The notes beneath the pieces were generated by a model, which was given only the letters and a program-made list of their open reading frames with translations, did no database searches and was not told the DNA's origin. The position numbers and the translations under genes are program-made. This document shows, piece after piece, positions 40,641 through 50,758 of a stretch of 64,000 bases of DNA. The stretch is from Verrucomicrobiota bacterium (GTDB lineage: Bacteria; Verrucomicrobiota; Verrucomicrobiia; Limisphaerales; J093). The stretch lies in the NCBI GenBank assembly GCA_027493615.1, contig JAOSKK010000023.1, positions 248,001 to 312,000 on the forward strand, written 5' to 3'. Positions within the stretch are counted from its first letter, which is position 1, and every line of letters starts with the position of its first letter.

Positions 40641-41406
40641 ATGCCGGCCCACGCCTTCACCTCCCGCCGCGCCAACCTGGATGATCTGCCGGTGCTCCGC
40701 GGCTTGTGGCAGCTCGAACGGCTCCCAGGCTACGAACTCGAGAAACGCCTCACCGAGTTCCATGTCGTCGCCCGGCCCGACGGCGTCGTCACCGGCGCCC
40801 TCGGCTGCCACGTCACCGGCCAGCAGGCGCTCCTCCATAGCCCTGCGTTCGCATCTGCCACCCAGCAGGCCGACGCCTGGCCCGCCTTGTGGGAACATGT
40901 CCTCACCCTGGCACGCAGCCAGGGCGTCGTGCGGCTCTGGTGGCGGGGCCGCCTGGACGAACCCTGGCGTGCCGCCGGCTTCGAACCCGCCCCCCGCCGC
41001 CTTGAAGAAGCTGCCGACCGCGTTCGGTCCCGCCCGCGACGCGTGGCAGACCCTCGCCCTGCGCGATGAGGCAGCCGTCAGCGAGGCCATCGAACTCGAA
41101 CTGGCCGCCCTCCACGAGGCGCAGCAGGCCGAGACCGAACGCATGCGCCGCCAAGCCCTGCTCTGGAAACTGCTGGCCTGGCTCATCGCGCTGGCGTTCT
41201 TCATCGCTGCCGCCTGGATGCTGGCCTGGCTCCTGCGCACCGCCCCCGCCGCTGACCTGAGCTCCCCTGCGTGCGCCTCACGCCCTCTCTCCTGGCTGCC
41301 CGATTCCGATCTCCATCACATCTTGGACAGTGCCAGGGCGACCATTGCGGTTTCGAACCGGGTTTTCTTGGGCGGTGTCGTTACTTGTCCCTTGTCGATC
41401 AGATGA
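40641..41406 (+). CDS. Acetyltransferase-like protein with C-terminal membrane helix (frameshifted as given)
   Basis: About 255 residues from the ATG at 40641. The first 130 have the shape of a GNAT fold (AFTSRRANLDDLPVLRGLW, FHVVARPDGVVTGALGCHV, VLTLARSQGVVRLWWRG), but no clear acetyl-CoA loop is seen. After a break near 41015 a helical stretch follows (AIELELAALHEAQQAETERM), then one membrane helix (LLAWLIALAFFIAAAWMLAWLL). The last 50 residues are irregular, so the true end may be earlier. The substrate is unknown. Confidence 0.6.
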
Positions 41407-41452
41407 CGGCCGGGGTGTTGCCGGGCACTGCCGGCTGTGTCAGACTGTGCGC

Positions 41453-41656
41453 GTGCTGCCTGATGAACGCACCACCCCGGAACAATTCGAGGCGTTCCGT
41501 CGCATGACGCCGGAAAAGAGACTCGCGTTGGGGGAGACCCTTTACTGGTCGGCGCGCGAGTGGAAGGCTGCCTGGCTGCGCGTCCAACATCCGGATTGGT
41601 CCGAGACGGATATCGCGCGAGAAATCACGCGCAACTTTCTTCATGCCCGAACCTGA
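41453..41656 (+). CDS. Small protein paired with a nucleotidyltransferase (antitoxin-like)
   Basis: About 67 residues from a GTG at 41453 (GTG at 41447 also possible). The body FRRMTPEKRLALGETLYWSA, then EWKAAWLRVQHPDWSETDI, is helical and charged and has no known motif. Its stop overlaps the start of the nucleotidyltransferase gene by 14 bp, which is typical of a small regulatory partner made first. From memory, proteins with a LYWSAREWKAA stretch are found next to such nucleotidyltransferases. An antitoxin role is inference. Confidence 0.65.
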   Translation: MLPDERTTPEQFEAFRRMTPEKRLALGETLYWSAREWKAAWLRVQHPDWSETDIAREITRNFLHART

Positions 41657-42200
41657 GCTCTCGCTGCTCTTTGTGCGTCCGCTCAACCAGTTGGGCGTGC
41701 GCTATCTGATCAGCGGCAGCGTGGCAGCGATGCTTTACGGCGAACCCCGATTGACGCACGACGTGGACTTCGTGGTGTTTCTGCGCAAGGACGACATTGG
41801 GCGGCTCCGGGAAGTGTTCGCCGCGCCTGCGTTCTACCTGCCACCCCCGGAGGTCATCATCCTGGAAGTCGCGCGCGAGCAGCGAGGACACTTCAACGTG
41901 ATTCACGCCGACACCGGGTTCAAAGCGGGCTTCTACACGAGCGGTCGCGACGAACTGCACGCCTGGGCATTCCGAGGAGCCCGGCGCCTGGAATACCGCG
42001 GTGAGCCCTTGAGCGTTGCACCTCCCGAATACGTGATCGTGCGCAAGCTCGAGTATTATCGTGAAGGCGGCTCGGAGAAACACCTGAGAGCCATCCGCGC
42101 GATGTTGGCCGTGTCTGGGGCGGAGCTGAACCAGCCGGAGCTCGAGGCTTGGATCACTCGGCGCGGCCTGGGGACGCAATGGCAGGCCGTCACAGCTTAG
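41643..42200 (+). CDS. Nucleotidyltransferase-fold protein (toxin-like)
   Basis: 185 residues. The active-site block YLISGSVAAMLYGEPRLTHDVDFVV has the G-S...D-x-D order of the nucleotidyltransferase superfamily, which includes AbiEii/MenT-type toxins. Later VIVRKLEYYREGGSEKHLRAI has the lysine and helix of the family's core. It may transfer a nucleotide to RNA or protein. The overlapping small gene upstream suggests a toxin-antitoxin module, placed between housekeeping genes and an acetyltransferase-like gene. Activity cannot be judged from sequence. Confidence 0.75.
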   Translation: MPEPELSLLFVRPLNQLGVRYLISGSVAAMLYGEPRLTHDVDFVVFLRKDDIGRLREVFAAPAFYLPPPEVIILEVAREQRGHFNVIHADTGFKAGFYTSGRDELHAWAFRGARRLEYRGEPLSVAPPEYVIVRKLEYYREGGSEKHLRAIRAMLAVSGAELNQPELEAWITRRGLGTQWQAVTA

Positions 42201-42529
42201 AAGCTCCTGGTTGGGCGCCCAACGCCAGGTGCGGTTGGGGGAGGGTGGCACGTGCAGGCCTCGACACCGAGCCCGGTACGGGAACGAACGCAGGGAGTCG
42301 CCGCTACGTCCAACCCGGGCCCCACCGAGCCGTGACGCATGGTCGCGGCGGATGAGTCGTGGGGCGGCAGGCTCGAGTAGCCCCGGGAGTTGGCTGATCT
42401 TGCCCAGGAACAGGGCGCGAATACGACCGGCCCACAACTTCGCCCTTCGCCCTTCGCCCTTCGTACTTGGCCTTACGCCCCCGCGGTTCGATTTGGCAGG
42501 GCCACACCCTGTGATACGCTGCGCGTCGC
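42201..42529. other. Stretch without a recognisable gene; short tandem repeat
   Basis: About 330 bp. The only structure is a seven-base repeat, CGCCCTT three times in a row, at about 42441-42461. It lies 70 bp before the site-2 protease gene. No promoter, RNA gene or coding pattern was seen. Confidence 0.5.
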
Positions 42530-43201
42530 ATGAGCGTGTTCGCCGCCCTTCCACTCTCCGTCATCTTCGACGGATTGCTGACCTATGTGTGTCTGATCAT
42601 CCTGCTGACGTTTCACGAGTTCGCGCATGCCTGGACGGCGTCCCGGTGCGGGGATGACACGGCGAAGGACCTCGGGCGCGTCTCGCTCAACCCGATTGTC
42701 CACATGGAAGTGCTGGGCACGGTGGTGCTGCCCCTGCTGGTCGTGTTCCTGGGCGCGGTGGACTCGAAGATGGCGAACTTCATCATCGGGTGGGGCAAGC
42801 CGGTGCCGGTCAATCCGAGCAACCTCCGGCGGCGCCGTGCGGACGGCACTCTGGTCGCGCTGGCGGGTCCGGCGATGAACCTCCTGCTCGCGGTGGGTTT
42901 GATGGCGCTGGCCCGGGTGTTCGATCTGGCGGACCAGCCGGGCATGGTCGAGGTGGCGATCCGGATGACCGTGATCAGCCTGGTCCTGTGCTTTTTCAAC
43001 CTGCTGCCGATCCCGCCGCTGGACGGGTCGCACGTGGTGAAGAACCTGATCGGCATGCGGGAGGAGACCTATGCCCATCTCTGCCGGTACGGATTGCTGA
43101 TGGTGATTGTGGCCCTGCAGATCCCGCCGGTGCGGGGCTTCATCACCGACGCCACCAAGGCCACCCTGGGCGCCCTCGCCCGCGGTGTCGGCCTGGTCTG
43201 A
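42530..43201 (+). CDS. Site-2 protease family membrane metallopeptidase (M50)
   Basis: 223 residues with five or six membrane helices. The zinc motif is in the first: LLTFHEFAHAWTASRCGDD (HExxH). The second metal ligand is in FFNLLPIPPLDGSHVV (NPxPxLDG type). LVALAGPAMNLLLAVGLMAL is the conserved G-P-x-x-N helix. No PDZ domain is present, as in the small soluble-loop group. It cleaves membrane proteins or anti-sigma factors; the target is unknown. The thymidylate-kinase pair follows about 105 bp downstream. Confidence 0.92.
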   Translation: MSVFAALPLSVIFDGLLTYVCLIILLTFHEFAHAWTASRCGDDTAKDLGRVSLNPIVHMEVLGTVVLPLLVVFLGAVDSKMANFIIGWGKPVPVNPSNLRRRRADGTLVALAGPAMNLLLAVGLMALARVFDLADQPGMVEVAIRMTVISLVLCFFNLLPIPPLDGSHVVKNLIGMREETYAHLCRYGLLMVIVALQIPPVRGFITDATKATLGALARGVGLV

Positions 43202-43307
43202 GCCATTCGCACCCCGGCCAGAGGCGACACGGCGCCCAGCCGCCGTCGGACCGCCCGCAAAAGAAGTTGTCATCGTCGCGACAGCCCGTAGCCTGAGGCG
43301 CGACGTG

Positions 43308-43994
43308 ATGAAGACGTTTGCGGAGCTGGGCTTTCCGGGCCGACTGATCGCGGTCGAGGGCATCGACGGCTCGGGCAAGTCCACCCAGATCCACCTGTTG
43401 CGGCGCTGGCTGGAGCAGTTGGGGCTCAAGGTGTTCCTGAGCGCCTGGAACTCGTCCGAGCTGGTCAAGAGCGCCACCTCGCGCGGCAAGAAGACCCACC
43501 TGCTGACGCCCACCACCTTCAGCCTCATCCACGCCACCGACTTTGCAGACCGTTACGAGCGCCAACTGCTGCCCCTGTTGCGGGCCGGTTACCTCGTGCT
43601 GTGCGACCGCTACATCTTCACCGCCTTCGCGCGTGACGTGGTCCGCGGCTGTCCCCCCACCTGGGTTCGCGGCCTCTACGGCTTTGCCGCCCTGCCCGAC
43701 CTGACCTTCTTCCTGCGGGCCCACCTCGAGACATCGCTGTCGCGCATCTTGAACGGACGGGAGGAGCTCAAGTACTTCGAGGCGGGCATGGACCTCCGGT
43801 TGTCCACCGACCCGCAGGAAAGCTATCGGCTGTTCCAGGGCCGGCTTCTTGAGCAGTACCTGGCCATGAGCAACGAGTTCAAGTTCCACGTGCTCGACGC
43901 CGGCCAGGTGGTCGAGGCCAAGCAAGCGGTGATGCGCCGCCTGCTCGCCGACCGCATTCCCCTCGAACGTTACCTCGCCCCGCAGGCCGTGTAA
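43308..43994 (+). CDS. Thymidylate kinase family protein
   Basis: 228 residues from the ATG at 43308; the open frame continues upstream but overlaps the site-2 protease gene. P-loop AVEGIDGSGKSTQIHLL, then the dTMP-site region VLCDRYIFTAFARDVVRG with the D-R-Y motif. The family phosphorylates dTMP to dTDP in the cytoplasm. The lid-like region (LNGREELKYFEAGMDLRLS) differs from Tmk of E. coli, so a true dTMP substrate is likely but not proven. A close relative follows after 5 bp. Confidence 0.8.
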   Translation: MKTFAELGFPGRLIAVEGIDGSGKSTQIHLLRRWLEQLGLKVFLSAWNSSELVKSATSRGKKTHLLTPTTFSLIHATDFADRYERQLLPLLRAGYLVLCDRYIFTAFARDVVRGCPPTWVRGLYGFAALPDLTFFLRAHLETSLSRILNGREELKYFEAGMDLRLSTDPQESYRLFQGRLLEQYLAMSNEFKFHVLDAGQVVEAKQAVMRRLLADRIPLERYLAPQAV

Positions 43995-43999
43995 TTGTC

Positions 44000-44779
44000 A
44001 TGGCGAAGCCCCGTCGTTCCACCCCGTCTGCCGCCGGCGCTCGTGCCGAATGGGCCGGCATCTCCGTCCAGGTGCCCTCCCCGGCGCCAAAGCGGTTTTA
44101 TGGCCACGGTATACCGGGGGTGGATCCGCGGTCGTTGACCGGGCGGCTGATAGTGGTTGAGGGAGCGGATGGGTCGGGGCGATCGACCCAGATCGCGCGG
44201 TTGGTGCACTGGCTCGAGGGCCAGGGCCATCCCACCGTGCAAGTGGGGCTGAAACGCTCAACGCTGGTGAGCGAGGAACTCGAGCGCGCCCAACAGGGCA
44301 ACATCCTGAGCCGGATCACGCTGAGCCTGTTTTACGCCACCGATTTTGCCGATCAACTGGAGAACGTGATGCTGCCGGCCCTCAAGTCCGGCTTCATGGT
44401 GCTGGCCGACCGCTACATCTACACGCTGATGGCCCGCGACCTTGTGCGGGGCATGGACGAAGCCTGGCTGCGCAACCTCTACGACATCGCCGTCATCCCC
44501 GACGTGGTGTTCTACCTGCAGGTGCCGCCCGAGGAACTGATCCAGCGGACCTTCGCCAAGAGCCACGAGCTGGATTACTGGGAGAGCGGCATGGACCTCG
44601 GTCTGTCGCGGGACATGTTCGACAGCTTCATCCGGTACCAGCGGCTGGTCAGCGACCAGTTCCAAAGGTTGCAGTCCATCTACAACTTCACAATGCTCGA
44701 CGGCAACCGCTCGGTGGCGGAGCTGAACGCGGAATTGCGGCGGAGGATCGAGTCGGTCCTGGCCGCACCACCCGCCTGA
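44000..44779 (+). CDS. Thymidylate kinase-like protein, paralogue with altered P-loop
   Basis: 259 residues. It aligns by eye with the gene before it along its whole length (VLADRYIYTLMARDLVRG, then YWESGMDLGLSRDMFDSF). A 50-residue N-terminal extension (APKRFYGHGIPGVDPRSLTG) precedes the kinase fold. The P-loop reads VVEGADGSGRSTQIARL: the Walker lysine is an arginine. The two genes are 5 bp apart and must be cotranscribed, followed by the ROK kinase gene. The pair could be partners in one complex or this copy may act on another nucleotide. Confidence 0.78.
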   Translation: MAKPRRSTPSAAGARAEWAGISVQVPSPAPKRFYGHGIPGVDPRSLTGRLIVVEGADGSGRSTQIARLVHWLEGQGHPTVQVGLKRSTLVSEELERAQQGNILSRITLSLFYATDFADQLENVMLPALKSGFMVLADRYIYTLMARDLVRGMDEAWLRNLYDIAVIPDVVFYLQVPPEELIQRTFAKSHELDYWESGMDLGLSRDMFDSFIRYQRLVSDQFQRLQSIYNFTMLDGNRSVAELNAELRRRIESVLAAPPA

Positions 44780-44803
44780 CACCGACCAACCCGACCCACG
44801 TCC

Positions 44804-45780
44804 ATGGCTGAAGGCAACAAAGAGTACCTGCTGGGGGTGGACCTGGGGGCACCAAGATCCTCTGCGGCGTGTTCAGCGAGAAGCTCGAATGCCTGGGACG
44901 CTCCAAGAAGAGCACCAAGGCCCAGCGCGGGCCCGACGCCGTCCTGGACCGCGTCGCCGCCTGCGTGCTCGAGGCCATCGACGAGTGCGATCTGCAGGTC
45001 AAACAGGCGCGCGGCCTGGGCATCGGCGCCCCCGGCGCCTGCGACCCGGACAGCGGCACCGTGATCTTTGCCCCCAATCTGGGCTGGAAACACTTCCCCC
45101 TCAAGAAGGAGCTCGAGAAGCGCCTCAACCTGCCCGTCTTCATCGAGAATGACTGCAACCTCCAGACCCTCGGCGTCTACGCGAAGGAGCTTCAGTCCAA
45201 ACCCAAGAGCCTGGTCGGCATCTTCCTCGGCACCGGCATCGGCGCTGGCATCATCCTCGACGGCAAACCCTTCTCCGGGTTCAACCGCACGGCGGGCGAG
45301 ATCGGTCACATGGTCCTGCAGGTCGGCGGCCCCAAGTGCGCCTGTGGCAACAGAGGCTGCTTCGAGGCCCTGGCCAGCCGCAGCGCCATCTTCAAAATGA
45401 TCGAGTCCGCCGTGAAGGACGGCCAGAAGACCGCCCTCACCGACCTCCTCGGCCCGGGACTCGAGGACATGCGCAGTGGCGACCTGCGCAAGGCTATCAA
45501 GCGCGGGGACAAACTGGTCGAGCGCATCGTCGAGGAAGCCGCCGAATACACCGGCATTGCCGTCGCCAACGTCATCAACCTGCTCAACCCCGAGGTCGTC
45601 GTCATCGGCGGCGGCCTCATGGACGCGCTCGAGGATGACATGATGGCGATCATCGTCGAGACCGCGCATGACTACGCCATGAACGGGACCGATCACGGCA
45701 TCGAGATCCTGCCCTCCAAACTCGGCGATGACGCCGGCATCACCGGCGGCGCCGTCCTCGCCAAGCGCCAAACCAAGTAG
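44804..45780 (+). CDS. ROK-family sugar kinase, glucokinase-like (frameshifted as given)
   Basis: About 325 residues. It phosphorylates glucose or a related sugar with ATP. The ATP loop breaks: LLGVDLG ends one frame and TKILCGVFSEKLE continues in another, joined by a sixth G in the run near 44842-44846 (DLGGTKILCG). Then GIGAPGACDPDSG, the catalytic FIENDCNLQTLGVY, FLGTGIGAGIILDG and the zinc site GHMVLQVGGPKCACGNRGC followed by FEALASR. This ROK zinc motif and the length are standard. It is followed after 1 bp by the Ppx/GppA gene. Confidence 0.92.
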
Positions 45781-45781
45781 C

Positions 45782-46712
45782 GTGCGCCGCGCCGTCCTCG
45801 ACGTCGGCACCAACTCCGTCAAGCTGTTGGTCGCCGACATCGTCCCCCCACCGTCCAGCCCGTCCTCGAACGGAGCATCCAAACGCGACTCGGCCGGGGG
45901 CTTGCCGCCACGGGCCGGCTTGACCCCGCGGCCGTGGCCGAAACGGTGCGCGTGATCGTCCGCCTGCACGCCGAGGCCCGCCAGCTCGGCGCGGCGGGGG
46001 TGCGCGTTGTGGCGACGAGTGCGGCGCGCGAGGCGCGCAACACCGGCGATCTGCTGGCAGCCGTGCGAGCCGCGACCGGCCTCGACGTCGAGGTCCTTTC
46101 CGGCGACCAGGAGGCGCGCTGGGGCTTCGCCGGCGTTACCACCGACCCCGTTCTCCGGGATCAGTCGATCCTGCTGCTGGACGTGGGCGGCGGCAGCACC
46201 GAGTTCGCGCTGGGCCGGGCCGGGGACCTCCGCTTCCACGCCAGCTACCCGCTCGGGGCCGTGCGCTGGCTGGAACGTTTGCCCCCTCCGACCCCCCGCT
46301 CCCCAGCGAGCTTGAGCGCGGTCGACAGGAGCTGGCACAAACCGTGAGAACCCTCGTGGTCCCGGCGCTTCAACCCCACCTTGCCGGCGTGGGCCAAGGG
46401 CCCCTCCAGCTCGTGGGCACGGGCGGCACGGCCTCCGTGCTGGCGGCGATGGCCCTCCAACTCGCGACGTTTGACCGCACCGCGATCGACGGAGGGGTGC
46501 TGCGGGCGGCGGAAGTCACGGCGCGACTCGAACAGTTGTGGTCGCTGCCGCTGGCCCGGCGTCGCGCCCTCCCCGGGCTGCCTCCCGAACGCGCGGATGT
46601 GATGCTCATGGGGACGTTGATTTACGAGGGCGTGATGGCGGTGCTCGGATTCGCATCCCTGCGCATCACCACGCGTGGGTTGCGCTATGCCGCGCTGGGT
46701 GACACCGCCTGA
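45782..46712 (+). CDS. Ppx/GppA-type exopolyphosphatase/pppGpp phosphatase (frameshifted as given)
   Basis: About 310 residues, the size of the short two-domain form. The start GTG at 45782 gives RRAVLDVGTNSVKLLVADI, the first actin-fold loop. The second loop is ILLLDVGGGSTEFALGRAG, and LVGTGGTASVLAAMALQL the third. Breaks: one C missing near 45850 (restores PTVQPVLERSIQTRLGRGL) and one near 46275-46300. It removes phosphate from polyphosphate or from pppGpp. With the ROK and thymidylate-kinase-like genes it forms a run of phosphate-handling enzymes on one strand. Confidence 0.88.
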
Positions 46713-46882
46713 GCGCGCGGCTCGAAGAGGTGCTCAATCCAATTCCCGATGTTCGAAATCTGCGGAGAATCCAGGGTCAAGGAATCGGTCCCCGCGCTGG
46801 ACGTCCGCCCGGTGGAGCGGCGCCCGATCCCGGGAGCAGTTCTGCTGGCGTGGGGGGCGCTTTCCCGGTAGGGGTGAACGCC

Positions 46883-49700
46883 ATGAATCCAACGTTCTTG
46901 ATCCTGGCCAGCCTCGGGTGTTGCACGCTGGCTGTCAGCGGGCTGGCCGGCCCGGTACTGCGTGTCGTGAGCGACCAGGCTGGCGGCGCGAATCTCGTGC
47001 GCCACGGCGATTTCGAGAGCAGCCAAGGGACGTCCCTGACCGGTTGGTTAGCCGCCCCGAACGGGTATCGCGTGGCGCCGGGCGAAGGCCGGAACGGGTC
47101 GCAGGCGCTGGCGTGCGAGGCGCCCGACGCCACCGGCTGGCGCGGGGCCAGCCAGAACCTCACCCTGAACCGCACCACGGCCGCACCGCTCATCGTCAGC
47201 GGCTGGAGCAAGGCCGCCGACGTCACGGGCGGCCGGGACAGCGGGTATTCCCTCTACGTTGATTTGATCTACCAGGACGGCACGCCGCTCTGGGGTCAGA
47301 CCGCCAACTTCGCCACCGGCACGCACGATTGGGAACGGCGGGAGATCTTGATCCTGCCCGAGAAGCCCGTTCGGTCCCTCACGTTGTACTGCCTGTTCCG
47401 TGGCCATGCCGGCCGGGTCTGGTTTGACGACGTCGCCGTCACCGAGGTCGCCGCGTCCGGCGATGCGTTGTTGTTCCAGGGGACGCCGATGCGCTGGGTC
47501 GCGCCGACCAACACGCCGGCCGGCACACGCGACGAGTATGCGTCGGGGGATGGTCTCCAGCTCACTCAGGTGGGGCAGCAGGTGGTGTCGCTGACGGTCG
47601 GGGGCCGCGAGTTGGCCGGCCCGGCAGCCGGGGGCTTCTGGGCGCGGGATGTCGCGGCAGACTCGGACGTGTATGGCTTTGAGGAAGGCCAGTGCCCGGA
47701 GCTTGGAGTGGCGCTGACCACGAGCGTCCAGGTGCGAGCCGACCATCTGATCATCGACGGACGCCTCCAGGACCTGCGCGGTTCGGACCGGGCCATCCTG
47801 TTGCTCTTCGCGTTGCCGGTCGAGGCCGCAGGCTGGTCCTGGGGCGACGACATCCGGCGCCAGCGTCCGATCACCGGGCGCGGCGAGTACACCCAGGCAA
47901 CGGCGGTGGGCTGTGGAACCACGGGGACCATGTCCTTGTATCCTGTGGCGGCGATCTCGGATGACCGGACGGGTCTGGCGCTGGCTTTGGACCCGGGCGA
48001 ACCGGCGGTGTACCGGCTCGTGTACCACGCCGGGACGCGGCAGTTCTTCATTGCTTATGATTTCGGTCTCGTCCAGGACACCGAGCGGATGCCGGGGGCG
48101 GCGACGTTCCGGTTCATCGTTTACCGGTTTGATCCTGCGTGGGGTTTCCGGGCGGCCTGGGCGAAGTTCATGGACATTTTCCCGGAGTTTTTCGAAGTCC
48201 GCTCGAAGGAACAGGGCATCTGGATGCCGTTCACGGATGTGAGCACGGTGCAGGGGTGGGAAGACTTTGGGTTCCGCTATCACGAGGGCAACAACAACGT
48301 GGCATGGGACGATGCCCACGGCGTGCTGAGCTTCCGCTACACCGAGCCGATGACCTGGTGGATGCCGATGCAGCCGGACCTGCCCCCGCACCCGCGAGGA
48401 GGCCTTGCGCGTGCGCGACGCCTATGCCGCCGGGCGTCCGGGCAACCACCAGCGCATGGCCGAGGTCTCGCGGGCGGCCGCGATGTTCGAGGCGGACGGG
48501 CATCCGGCGTTGCTGTTCCGGAACGAACCCTGGGCCAATGGCGCCGTGTGGAGTCTCAACCCCAATCCGAACCTCCCCGCCTCGCCCAACGCCGCGACCG
48601 TCCACTGGGATGACGCCATCAAGGAGCGGTTGTACGGCGAGAACGTCGCGGCCCGGCTCGACGGCGAGTACCTCGATTCCCTCGAGGGCTATGTCACAGC
48701 GGATCTCAACTTCCGCCGCGAGCACTTCCGCCATTCGACCGTGCCGCTCACCTTCACCGCGGACACGCGCCAACCGGTGCTTTTCAAGGGGCTGGCCATT
48801 TACGAGTTCACCCGCTGGCTGAGTCGGGACGTGCGCAGCCTTGGCGCCCTCATGTTCGCGAACGGCGTGCCGTATCGCTTCGGGTTCCTGTGTCCCTGGC
48901 TGGATGTCCTGGGCACGGAGACCAACTGGCTGCCGGGCGACCAGTACCAACCGGTGGCGGACAGTCAGTTGTGCCTCTGGCGCACGCTGTCCGGGCGCAA
49001 GCCTTACCTCCTGCTGATGAACACGGATTACGACCGGTTCACGCCCGACCTGGTCGAGCGGTACTTTCAGCGCAGCCTCTTCTACGGGATGTTCCCCTCG
49101 ATGTTCAGCCACAACGCGGCGGAGAACCCCTACTGGCGAAATCCCGCCTGGTACAACCGCGATCGTCCCCTCTTCCGCCGCTACATTCCCCTCATCAAAC
49201 CGGTGGCGGAGGCGGGCTGGCAACCGGTCACCGACGCGCGCTGCGACAACCCTCGCATTGACGTCGAGCGCTACGGTCCCACGGCGGAGGGCGTGACGTT
49301 CTTCACGCTGTGGAATGTCACGGCACAGACCCAAACCGGTCACCTCCGTTGGCTGGGTCAGCCGGGACTCTCCCCGGCGCCGGGCCCCGCGACCGAACTC
49401 CTGGGCGGGACCCCGCTCACCCGGACCAGCTCGGGTTGGGAGGTCCAGGTGGAAGCGGGTTGCGTGGCCCTCGTGCGGGTGGAGCCCGGACCTCGGTTTG
49501 TGCAGGCCGAGTCGATGTCGCTTGGTCGGCTGCGGCTGACCATCGCCACGCCGCCGGGCCTCGCCCAGGTGCTGGAGAGCTCCGGGGACCTGCGCGAGTG
49601 GTCGGCGGTGGAGGCGCACACGCCTGCGGCGGGGCTCTTCACCGTCGAGGTCGCCCATGTCGCGGACGTTACCGGGCAGTTCTTCCGCCTGCGCTGGTGA
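46883..49700 (+). CDS. Large secreted protein, carbohydrate-active-like (frameshifted as given)
   Basis: About 940 residues from the ATG at 46883. Signal peptide FLILASLGCCTLAVSGLAG. The first 200 residues form a carbohydrate-binding-like sandwich (GDFESSQGTSLTGWLAAPNG, then LYCLFRGHAGRVWFDDVAV). The long middle with GFRAAWAKFMDIFPEFFEV and NLPASPNAATVHWDD may be a glycoside hydrolase-like barrel, but no catalytic pair can be named. The end VLESSGDLREWSAVEAH, then FFRLRW, is the tail seen on many PVC exported proteins. The frame breaks near 48395, where five C should be four (LPRTREEALRVRD). I do not assign a family. Confidence 0.7.
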
Positions 49701-49776
49701 GCGGCGGCCTGCGGTGGGCCTCCGCCGTTGGGACGTTGGGACGGTTACGCGGTTGTGTTGCTGGCCATTCGGCGTT

Positions 49777-50708
49777 ATGAATGCAGTCATCGGAATGACA
49801 AGCAAACCGAGTCCTGGCCGCCGCCGCCTGCCGCGCTCCCTCAAAGAGCTGACGCCCAGCAACACGTTCGATCCGGGGCGTTCTTCCGGGAGATGGTCTG
49901 GAAGCCATTCCGCACCCGCCGCCAGGGACACCACCGGTTTTTCCGCCCCCCAGTTGAGCGAGGGCGAGGTTGCGCTGACCTGGATCGGGCACGCCTCGTT
50001 CCTGATCCAGTTCACCGACCTGAACGTGCTGGTCGACCCCAACTTCGCCAACTGGCTGTTCCTCCTCAAACGCCTGCGTCGGGCCGGACTGCACCTCAAG
50101 GATCTGCCCAGCGCCGAGCTGGTCCTGCTCACCCACGCCCATTTCGATCACTTCCACAAACCCACGCTCCGCCGCCTGCCCTCCCCCGCATCGCCGTCGT
50201 GCCCTGGGGTGTGGCGGATCTGACGCGGGGCCTCGGGTTCGATCGGGTCCTCGAACTCGAATGGTGGGAGAGCTTCACGCGGCGCGGACTCAAGGTGACC
50301 CTGACCCCGGCGAAGCACTGGGGCGCGCGCACCCTCGGGGATCACCACCGCGGGTACGGCGGGTTCCTGCTCGAACACCAGGGACGCCGGCTGTTCCATG
50401 CGGGCGACAGCGCCTACTTCGACGGCTTCAAGGAGATCGGCGACCGGTACGCGCCCGAGATCGCCCTCCTGCCCATCGGCGCCTATTACCCGGAAGGCAT
50501 GCGCAACGTGCACCTCGGTCCCGACGACGCCGTCCAGGTCTTCCACGACCTCCGCGCGCGCTGGCTGGTTCCCATGCATTACGGCACCTTCCGCCTATCC
50601 TTTGAGGACATGGAGGAGCCGCCGACCCGGCTGCGCGACCTTGCCCAGGTGGCGGGCGTGGGCAATCACGTCCGCATCCTCGAAGAAGGGGTTCCGACGG
50701 TCTTCTGA
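49777..50708 (+). CDS. MBL-fold metallohydrolase, NAPE-PLD-like (frameshifted as given)
   Basis: About 310 residues. The metal motif is LVLLTHAHFDHFHKPT (HxHxDH); the opening VALTWIGHASFLIQF, the later HAGDSAYFDGFKEIG and the final LVPMHYGTFRLSFEDMEEPP are the blocks of the NAPE-PLD/UlaG-like branch. The break is a C run near 50192-50196, where one added C gives LPSPRIAVVPWGVADL. The first 60 residues are irregular, and a second small error near 49880 is possible because another frame there reads AFFREMVWKPFRTRR. Phosphodiester or lactone hydrolysis is the usual activity. Confidence 0.85.
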
Positions 50709-50758
50709 ACGGCGGTTTTGGTGTCGCTTTCGCCCCCGCGCCCCGGCACAGTTGCGGC

